Notes under the pieces: model-generated
Told to the model about the DNA's origin: nothing
Database searches by the model: none
Seen by the model: the letters and a program-made list of their open reading frames with translations, nothing else
NCBI GenBank assembly: GCA_008975185.1
Contig: BFAU01000192.1
Location: forward strand, 1 to 9,226
Direction: 5' to 3'
Length of the DNA stretch: 9,226 nt
DNA from: a bacterium MnTg04
GTDB taxonomy: Bacteria; Pseudomonadota; Gammaproteobacteria; Steroidobacterales; MnTg04
Shown here: piece by piece, positions 1 through 5,714 of the stretch
Numbering within the stretch: the stretch's first letter is position 1
Layout of the letters: each line of letters begins with the position of its first letter
Translations under genes and position numbers: made by a program

Positions 1-1218
1 CTGCCCACCGCCGGCCTCCACCTCGACCGCGCCTTTCAGGATCGTGAAAAAGGTGTTCGTATAATCGTTTTGTTTGAAGATGACTTCGCCGGCAGCCGGT
101 GTCAGCAGCTTGCTCGCGAGTACGAGTTCGCGTAGGACCAGGCCGTTTACATTTGTGAACAGTGGAATCTTCTCGCGAATCAAAGCCAGCGTTTCGTCTA
201 CGCCGAGGCCGAACGGCAATCCGGCGAACTTCTGCTCGAGGATCTCGTGATCGGCCGGCAGGATGTCGTTGCCGGCGATATATTCGACGACTTCGTAACC
301 CTGGTTCATCGCCTGCTTGATCAGCGGGTAACCGCCCAGCGCGCCGATGACGTACATGCCCGCGACATTCGATTCATACTGCGCGGTAAGCTCGGGAAGT
401 GTCGTCGGGTCGTCGCTGGGAAATTCGATAGCGCAGGACTCGACGAAGCGGCGTGGCGGTATCGCGCCGAGTCGCGCGATTATCCGGTGGCATTCGACAC
501 GCGCCTCCGCCGCTTCTGTCTTCAGTATGATCGCTCCAGTCGATGCACCGTCGGCAGCAGTAACTTTGGCGACGTTCGTGCTGTAGAAGCACTGGATAGT
601 GCCGTCATCGATCGCCCGGGATATCAGCGCCAGGTTGCCGTCCTTGGCACGGGCAAATTCGTCGCGGCGGTTAACGATGACGACGTTGTTGTTCTTGGCG
701 AGCGCAACCGCATTTTCGATGGCCGCGTCGCCGGCGCCGACGACAACAATCGTTTCTTGATTGTATTCGTCGGGGTCATCGAGCGTGTATTGAACGATGC
801 CCGTATCCTCGCCCTCGACCCCAAGTTTGCGTGGATTGCCTTGCAAGCCGATCGACAGGATCACCGATTCGGCTTCGATCTCTTCGCCATCCTTCAACGT
901 CAGATGGAACGCACCGTTGGTCTTCCGGATTTCCGTAACTTCGCTCTTGTAGCGAATGTTGACGCCGAGATCGGCAAGACCCTTTTCCCATTCGCCTAAA
1001 ACCTGTTCGCGGCTACCAGCTTCGAACTCGAGTGCGCTGCGCAAGGGTACAAGCCCTGGCTCTGCCATGACGTGTTTGCCCTTCTGGTAACGCTGGATCG
1101 TATTCGCGTGGGCAGGGCTGCCCTCCAGCAGGACGTAGGTGAGCCCGAGTTCCTCGGCGTGGGCAGCTGCGCTAAGACCGGCAGGCCCGGCGCCGACAAT
1201 TGCAATTTGGCAGGTCAC
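1..1218 (-). CDS. Thioredoxin-reductase-like FAD/NAD(P)H oxidoreductase with C-terminal cyclic-nucleotide-binding domain (partial)
   Basis: A single open frame of 406 codons leaves the window without a stop. The GTG start at 1218 is chosen because an in-frame TGA lies just upstream and the FAD dinucleotide-binding motif GAGPAG (residues 9-14) follows immediately. A second Rossmann motif, GAGDAA (161-166), followed by NRRDEFARAK (183-192), resembles the NADPH-binding site of thioredoxin reductases, whose arginines contact the 2'-phosphate. The FAD-domain end is at NVAGMYVIGALGG (284-296). From about residue 350, IPLF...GEVIFKQNDYTNTFFTILKGAVEVE matches the start of a cyclic-nucleotide-binding beta-roll, which is cut by the window edge. 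No CxxC redox pair is present, so it should not be called a thioredoxin reductase. The Asp usual in the last FAD motif is also absent. It starts 25 nt after the gdhA stop and is probably cotranscribed. Electron acceptor and nucleotide ligand are unknown; cAMP is plausible because a cyclase lies in the same cluster. Confidence 0.9.
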   Translation of the reverse strand, partial: MTCQIAIVGAGPAGLSAAAHAEELGLTYVLLEGSPAHANTIQRYQKGKHVMAEPGLVPLRSALEFEAGSREQVLGEWEKGLADLGVNIRYKSEVTEIRKTNGAFHLTLKDGEEIEAESVILSIGLQGNPRKLGVEGEDTGIVQYTLDDPDEYNQETIVVVGAGDAAIENAVALAKNNNVVIVNRRDEFARAKDGNLALISRAIDDGTIQCFYSTNVAKVTAADGASTGAIILKTEAAEARVECHRIIARLGAIPPRRFVESCAIEFPSDDPTTLPELTAQYESNVAGMYVIGALGGYPLIKQAMNQGYEVVEYIAGNDILPADHEILEQKFAGLPFGLGVDETLALIREKIPLFTNVNGLVLRELVLASKLLTPAAGEVIFKQNDYTNTFFTILKGAVEVEAGGGQ

Positions 1219-1243
1219 AGCAAGGCCCCATCATGCATATTGG

Positions 1244-2590
1244 CTACATAATTCCATAGGCCAGCATGGCATCCGCAACTTTCACAAAGCCGGCGATATT
1301 GGCGCCCTGTACATAATCGACCCGCCCATCGCTCTCGCCGTATCTAACGCAGCGCCCGTGGATGTCAGCCATGATCCCTCGCAGGCGCTCATTCAATTCA
1401 TCGCGCGACCAGGACAATCGCATACTGTTCTGGGTCATTTCCAGCCCCGATGTCGCGACGCCGCCTGCGTTCGCCGCCTTGCTCGGCGCAAAAAGAGTGG
1501 GCGCGTCCTGAAAAACATCGATGCCGGCCTGTACCGTGGGCATGTTGGCGCCCTCGGCAACGCCCATGCAGCCGTTCTTGACGAGTTCCCTGGCATCGTC
1601 CTCGCTGACTTCATTTTGCGTCGCGCACGGAAAAGCCAGATCCGCCGCGATGGCCCATGGGCGTTTCCCTTTATGGAATTTGACACCGTACTCCTTCGCG
1701 TATTCGGTCAACGAACCACGGCGCACCGTCTTCAGTTCCTTGACGTACTCCAGCTTCTCGGCGGAAATCCCGTCGGGGTCGTGTATGCACCCGGACGAAT
1801 CGGACATCGCCAGGACTTTCGCCCCCAGCTCGATGAGTTTCTCAACCGTATACTGAGCGACATTGCCGGCACCCGAGACGATCGCTGTCTTGCCATCGAT
1901 GGACTTGCCATGATGTTTCAGCATGTCTTCCATCATATAGACGCAACCGTAACCGGTTGCCTCCACCCGAATTTCACTGCCGCCAAACGCGAGCCCTTTC
2001 CCGGTAAGAACGCCGGTGAACTGGTTTGCGAGACGCTTGTACTGGCCGAACAGATAACTGACTTCGCGTGCACCGACACCGATATCGCCGGCGGGAATAT
2101 CGGTATTGGGCCCGATATGGCGAAACAGTTCGCTCATAAACGACTGACAGAAGCGCATGACTTCCCGGTCCGATTTGCATTTCGGGTTGAAGTCGGAACC
2201 GCCTTTGGCGCCGCCCATCGGCAATCCGGTCAGGCTGTTCTTGAAGGTCTGCTCGAATCCCAGAAATTTAAAGACAGCCAGGGTCACGTCTTTTTGAAAT
2301 CGAAGCCCGCCCTTGTAAGGACCGATCGCGTTGCTCCATTGCACGCGGTATCCACGGTTAACGCGTATGTTGCCCTGATCGTCTTCCCAGCCTACCCGAA
2401 ACATGATGACGCGATCTGGCTCTGAGAGCCGCTCGAAAATGCTGGCCTCCTTGTAGTCCGGCCGGGTCTTCAGGAACGGGATGATGCTGTTCGCGACTTC
2501 GCGTACCGCCTGGTGAAATACTTCTTCGCCCGGATTCCTGCGGACCAGGCCCGCCATGAAATGCTCGAGTCCGGTTTGCTGGCGGTTCAT
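1244..2590 (-). CDS. gdhA: NADP-type glutamate dehydrogenase (class I, hexameric)
   Basis: This cytosolic enzyme catalyses the reversible reductive amination of 2-oxoglutarate with ammonium to glutamate. Its 448 residues match the usual length of small GdhA enzymes. Aligning by eye with the clostridial and E. coli enzymes, the substrate and catalytic residues are all present: K93 in GPYKGGLRF, K117, K129 in PMGGAKGGSDFNP, and D169 in IPAGDIGVG. The coenzyme domain has SGAGNVA (239-245), followed at the second strand by AMSDSSG, as in NADP-using enzymes. It therefore looks intact and functional. The ATG overlaps the TGA of the upstream FecR gene in an ATGA, and a strong AGGAGG lies 6 nt before it, so translation is probably coupled to but not dependent on the FecR gene. 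Being last but one in an operon with envelope and cyclase genes is unusual for gdhA, which is commonly found alone. The product is very secure; NADP rather than NAD specificity is inferred from sequence type. Confidence 0.97.
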   Translation of the reverse strand: MNRQQTGLEHFMAGLVRRNPGEEVFHQAVREVANSIIPFLKTRPDYKEASIFERLSEPDRVIMFRVGWEDDQGNIRVNRGYRVQWSNAIGPYKGGLRFQKDVTLAVFKFLGFEQTFKNSLTGLPMGGAKGGSDFNPKCKSDREVMRFCQSFMSELFRHIGPNTDIPAGDIGVGAREVSYLFGQYKRLANQFTGVLTGKGLAFGGSEIRVEATGYGCVYMMEDMLKHHGKSIDGKTAIVSGAGNVAQYTVEKLIELGAKVLAMSDSSGCIHDPDGISAEKLEYVKELKTVRRGSLTEYAKEYGVKFHKGKRPWAIAADLAFPCATQNEVSEDDARELVKNGCMGVAEGANMPTVQAGIDVFQDAPTLFAPSKAANAGGVATSGLEMTQNSMRLSWSRDELNERLRGIMADIHGRCVRYGESDGRVDYVQGANIAGFVKVADAMLAYGIM

Positions 2591-4233
2591 GGCCCACCTC
2601 CTATCGCGGGTGGCAACGCGGGTTGCGGGTCGCCGAAGACCAGCGCGCCTGAGACCACGACGCCTCCGTCCCCCCCGTTCTCGTCCGTCAATGTATAGGT
2701 CATGCCAACTCCGCCGGGCAAACTCGGGTCCGGCGTATTCCCGGGGTCGCTGAAAAAGCCGCTGAAGAAGCCATTAGTACTGGTTACGGGCCCGGTCGGC
2801 CGTCCGGTAATCGCAATATTGGCGTAAGACCCCGAAAATTGATGTGCTGGCAATCCTACGCCGGATCCTATGTCTCCGACCCCGCCCGATGTAGTCCAGG
2901 TGACCTGGTTGATGGTCAATACCAAATCGCTGAATACCTTCATATTCGTGAAGTCCGCCATAAATGACGCACTTCCAAGAACGCCCACATTGCCGGAATT
3001 GTCTGTTGGTGATGTGTTGCCGATCAGGCTGTAGTCGACTGCGCCGGACAGAGGAATAACCGGCGGCCCAAACCACTCGGGCCCGCTGACCCAGTGGAGA
3101 CTTTGCTGCGATAGATCCTGGCTGGCATCGGTACCGTCTTCCAGCGTGATGTTCGCTGTGCCACCCGACCATCTGCCCCAGCGCAGCACCGTCACCGAAT
3201 CGAATCCGGTTTCCGAATTGCTTGCGGTGCCAACACCAAAGGTCGCCCGAACAGGCGGCATCGCCCCGGGTCGCGGAAGGAAAGCAGTTGGGTACGGGCC
3301 AGCAAATCCGTCAAGGTTATTGGCACCATCAAGGACATACTCTCCCGGCGCATTGTCCTGCGTACCAACAAATGCGGCACCCACTACTCCTACTGGCGCG
3401 GTTGACCAACTGATCGTGCGATTTCCTGGATCCCGTTTCGGATCGGTAAGATCCATCATGTTGCCATCGGGATCCGTGCCCATGATGGGTATCTCTGGCG
3501 TTTCGTCATCCGTCGGGCCATCTGCCGATTCAGAACCACCTGTATCTTCCGGCTCCCCGACGCGTTGTGGACGACGATCCGTCAGCGGGACGACGAACTT
3601 CTGGCCGGCCGTCAGCTCGAAGTCCCCGTATTCATTGCGGAAGACCACGATTCCGGATACAACGCTGACATGCAGCCCGTTCTGCAGCGGCGAACCACCA
3701 GCTTCTTTCGCCCACTCGCAATCATCTTGACATAACAAGGCCGTGTAATCGGTGCCACGAATGCCGAGCGTGCCGACCGGTGTGCGAACCTCATAGTCCG
3801 CTTCGTTCTCCTTGCCGATCGCGCCGGTGATCGAACGGAATCCGCCCTTGATGAGCCTGTAAACCGCACGGTCTCCGCTCTCTGACGCTGCCGCCGTCCC
3901 TTCCGGCACCGGCTCGCCGCTGGCGTACAGAAATTCCTCGATCAGCAAACGGCTGTTCGGACGGATCGCAACCTTCGCTCCGTCCAGCATCAGCAACTGC
4001 GCACGCGCCGCCTGTCCGGTCACGATCGCGTCTGCGACCAGGACCGCGTCACCTTTTGCAAGCGGTACCGGGGGATCACGTTCGGCGCTGACCTGTCCCC
4101 TCACGAAGATTACGGTGCCGGCTTCGATCGCTTCCGCTCTTTGGCCGGCAAAAACAGTAAGCATCACCAGCGCCAGCATCGCCGGCGTATATATTCGCCG
4201 CCGTTCTGTTTGAACGTTCATTTCGGTGACCAT
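2587..4233 (-). CDS. Secreted FecR-domain protein with C-terminal TbpB-like beta-rich region
   Basis: The 548-residue protein has an N-terminal signal peptide (basic TERRR, then a hydrophobic stretch ending AGQRAEA, cleavage near residue 35) without a lipobox cysteine. A FecR domain spans about 38-200: GTVIFVRGQVSA, the FecR core LMLDGAKVAIRPNSRLLIEEF, and the conserved RTPVGTLGIRGTDYT. C168 and C172 follow as a CxxxC pair. An acidic, proline-rich linker (about 218-275) leads to a Gly/Ser/Thr-rich beta region with VLRWGRWSGG (349-358), SASFMADFTN and a final YTLTDENG...VVSGALVFG. This recalls the small C-terminal barrels of transferrin-binding-protein-B-like Slam clients. That resemblance is by eye. 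The start is uncertain: ATG at 4233 has GGGAG about 10 nt upstream, while ATG at 4221 gives a 4-bp ATGA overlap with the preceding gene and a shorter signal-peptide n-region. It lacks the inner-membrane helix and anti-sigma part of classical FecR, and no sigma-factor gene is adjacent, so iron signalling should not be assumed. Confidence 0.88.
   Translation of the reverse strand: MVTEMNVQTERRRIYTPAMLALVMLTVFAGQRAEAIEAGTVIFVRGQVSAERDPPVPLAKGDAVLVADAIVTGQAARAQLLMLDGAKVAIRPNSRLLIEEFLYASGEPVPEGTAAASESGDRAVYRLIKGGFRSITGAIGKENEADYEVRTPVGTLGIRGTDYTALLCQDDCEWAKEAGGSPLQNGLHVSVVSGIVVFRNEYGDFELTAGQKFVVPLTDRRPQRVGEPEDTGGSESADGPTDDETPEIPIMGTDPDGNMMDLTDPKRDPGNRTISWSTAPVGVVGAAFVGTQDNAPGEYVLDGANNLDGFAGPYPTAFLPRPGAMPPVRATFGVGTASNSETGFDSVTVLRWGRWSGGTANITLEDGTDASQDLSQQSLHWVSGPEWFGPPVIPLSGAVDYSLIGNTSPTDNSGNVGVLGSASFMADFTNMKVFSDLVLTINQVTWTTSGGVGDIGSGVGLPAHQFSGSYANIAITGRPTGPVTSTNGFFSGFFSDPGNTPDPSLPGGVGMTYTLTDENGGDGGVVVSGALVFGDPQPALPPAIGGGP
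2595..2602 (-). promoter_or_regulatory. Strong ribosome binding site of gdhA
   Basis: The minus strand reads AGGAGGTG, with AGGAGG (2597-2602) 6 nt before the gdhA ATG at 2590. It lies inside the last codons of the FecR-domain gene. This is the best Shine-Dalgarno sequence in the cluster. It fixes the gdhA start and suggests high gdhA translation relative to its neighbours. Confidence 0.85.
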
Positions 4234-5588
4234 CGGATCAAGACTCCCACTTCGGTGCGGTCATACCGGTAAAGGTCGACATCGGAGTCGTTGTCGACGT
4301 ACAGAATCCGCGGGATTATCGTGAGCCCCGCTGCGAGAACATCGCGATATTCCAATTGCAGCATCGCCGTCACTTGTTCGTCCTGGCGCGGTGCGCCGAA
4401 GAACATGCCGTCGTAATCGGTCTCCAGATACCCGATCGATCCGAACAGGCGGGCATTCCCGGTGAACGGCGCGCTAACGCTTATGCGTGCGCCGGCTTTC
4501 GAATTTCCATAGGGCGAACCGGCTTGGCGTTCGGAATCGTTGCCGCCGATCAGCTCGAATTTGACACTCGCGTCCTCCATGACAGGGCGTGTCAGACCGA
4601 CGCTGTAAAGCAATCGGTCGACATTCAGAATACCGATGCTGTCTTCGTATCGTTGCCCGCCGTAGCGAACATTGGTGCTTATATCCCAGCTCTCCCCGAT
4701 CGGCCGTCCAAGTTCAAAATCGACGCCAGCGTATTTCTCGTTGTAGTCTCCATCTCGAGCCCCCCAGTACCCGTCGATGCCGAGTCGACCATGGTAGGTC
4801 TCGTTGCGCCAGGCGATTGCACCCTGCCCGCTTACCGTGGAGGAATCTACGAATGACGCGTCGGGATTGTTGCGGTGCCTGGCACGCATTCTCGCAAACC
4901 ACACCGCCTGCGGGCCAGATTTCCTGACCCAGTCGAACCCAGCACCGATTTCAGTGAACGCCGAGCTGGTCTTGACGCTATTCGGCGTCAGCATGAAACC
5001 CAGAAAGTTCTGGCTCCCGGTCGACGCATTGGCATTGGTGTCATGCCCGACAATGGTTTCGACATAGGTTGTAAAGCGACTCTGGGGCTTCGGCCGGCGA
5101 TCGATCGCGGCCAGATACTGATTTACAACCTGCCGTACCGAGTCGGGCGGCTGTTCGTCCAAAAGTTGCAGGAAGAGAGCGCGCGCCTCGGCCTTTTCGA
5201 GGGCCTGGTAATGGGCGCGTGCCAGTGCCATGCGGGCTCCGGAAAAACTCGGCGCCACATCCAGCGTCCGCTGCAGGCTGAATATCGCTTCACCGTACCG
5301 GCCCGAGTCCAGGGCCGCGATGCCCAGCAGATAGTCATAAAGGGGGTTGCCTGCAAGTTCGAGCTCACGTGCGCTTAGCAGCCCGAAAGCTCGGTCGTTC
5401 TGCCCGCTGCCGATGAGGATCTCGGCTTCCGAAAGCAAGCGCTGCGTCTTTGCATCCAGGTCAACCTGCACGGTTACCGTTGCCGGGCCGACATCCTGGC
5501 CGCCGGCCGCAACCGCCCAGGTGCTCAGCACCAGCGCGACCACTCGCAATATGCCTCTTGTTATTCCCCGCCGGGTTTCTGTTGGCAT
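4218..5588 (-). CDS. TPR plus outer-membrane beta-barrel protein, Slam-like (DUF560 type)
   Basis: The 456-residue protein begins with a signal peptide (basic residues, then ILRVVALVLSTWAVA, cleavage near residue 27). TPR-like helices cover about 48-165, clearest in YDYLLGIAALDSGRYGEAIFSLQRTLDVAPSF followed by GARMALARAHYQ. From about 170 to the end the sequence changes to alternating amphipathic beta strands with a GHDTNANAST segment near residue 181, resembling the start of the Slam/DUF560 barrel, and ends VGVLIRWSPK. Slam proteins are outer-membrane translocon components that help export TbpB-like surface lipoproteins and some soluble relatives. Length and domain order fit that family, but the assignment is from pattern recognition; a generic TPR-porin is the alternative. 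Its TGA overlaps the downstream FecR gene start, so the two are probably made together and may form a translocator-client pair. The last residue is not the usual aromatic of a barrel beta-signal. The Shine-Dalgarno before ATG 5588 is weak. Confidence 0.85.
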   Translation of the reverse strand: MPTETRRGITRGILRVVALVLSTWAVAAGGQDVGPATVTVQVDLDAKTQRLLSEAEILIGSGQNDRAFGLLSARELELAGNPLYDYLLGIAALDSGRYGEAIFSLQRTLDVAPSFSGARMALARAHYQALEKAEARALFLQLLDEQPPDSVRQVVNQYLAAIDRRPKPQSRFTTYVETIVGHDTNANASTGSQNFLGFMLTPNSVKTSSAFTEIGAGFDWVRKSGPQAVWFARMRARHRNNPDASFVDSSTVSGQGAIAWRNETYHGRLGIDGYWGARDGDYNEKYAGVDFELGRPIGESWDISTNVRYGGQRYEDSIGILNVDRLLYSVGLTRPVMEDASVKFELIGGNDSERQAGSPYGNSKAGARISVSAPFTGNARLFGSIGYLETDYDGMFFGAPRQDEQVTAMLQLEYRDVLAAGLTIIPRILYVDNDSDVDLYRYDRTEVGVLIRWSPK

Positions 5589-5714
5589 TTTTTATTCTCT
5601 TTTGTTGTACCGGATTCCGGATCGACCGCGAAGAACACGGCCACCGGGCCCCGGATTTTTCTTGTTACGTTCCTTTCGATCAATCTGACATAATCCGTCA
5701 GACCCGGACCGAGT
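5589..5714 (-). other. 126-nt gap between cyclase and Slam-like genes
   Basis: This is the only sizeable gap in the minus-strand cluster. It contains a short hairpin (listed separately) and a GC-rich CCGGGGCCCGG stretch. It has no hairpin followed by a T-run in the direction of the operon, so I see no intrinsic terminator. An AT-rich stretch just before 5588 precedes the Slam-like start. A weak promoter is possible (minus-strand TTGATC, 17 nt, AAAAAT), but each hexamer matches consensus at only four of six positions. Confidence 0.4.
5684..5702 (-). repeat. Inverted repeat / small hairpin after the cyclase gene
   Basis: TCTGAC and GTCAGA form a perfect 6-bp stem around a 7-nt loop, beginning 13 nt after the cyclase stop codon in transcription order. 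No T-run follows, so it does not look like an intrinsic terminator. It could be an mRNA-stabilising or processing hairpin, or a dyad operator. A 6-bp dyad can also arise by chance. Confidence 0.4.

Noticed and set aside
247..999. 250-codon plus-strand open frame at the left edge
   Set aside because: It lies antisense to the flavoprotein, whose FAD, NADPH and cyclic-nucleotide motifs are continuous. The plus-strand product shows no recognisable fold.
1..1218. Naming the flavoprotein thioredoxin reductase (trxB)
   Set aside because: The fold resembles TrxB, but the CxxC active site is missing and a cyclic-nucleotide domain is fused.
1139..2425. 428-codon plus-strand open frame opposite gdhA
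   Set aside because: It is a shadow of the intact gdhA frame. It has no recognisable domain, while the minus-strand protein has full catalytic motifs.
3146..3730. 194-codon plus-strand open frame within the FecR gene
   Set aside because: It is antisense to the conserved FecR and beta-rich regions, with no domain of its own.
2587..4233. Calling the FecR-domain gene an iron-dicitrate signalling regulator
   Set aside because: It lacks the transmembrane anti-sigma arrangement, and no ECF sigma factor or TonB receptor gene is nearby.
5644..5662. Terminator-like CCGG-GCC-CCGG followed by ATTTTT on the plus strand
   Set aside because: The stem is only 4 bp and it points against the operon, with no plus-strand gene upstream needing termination.
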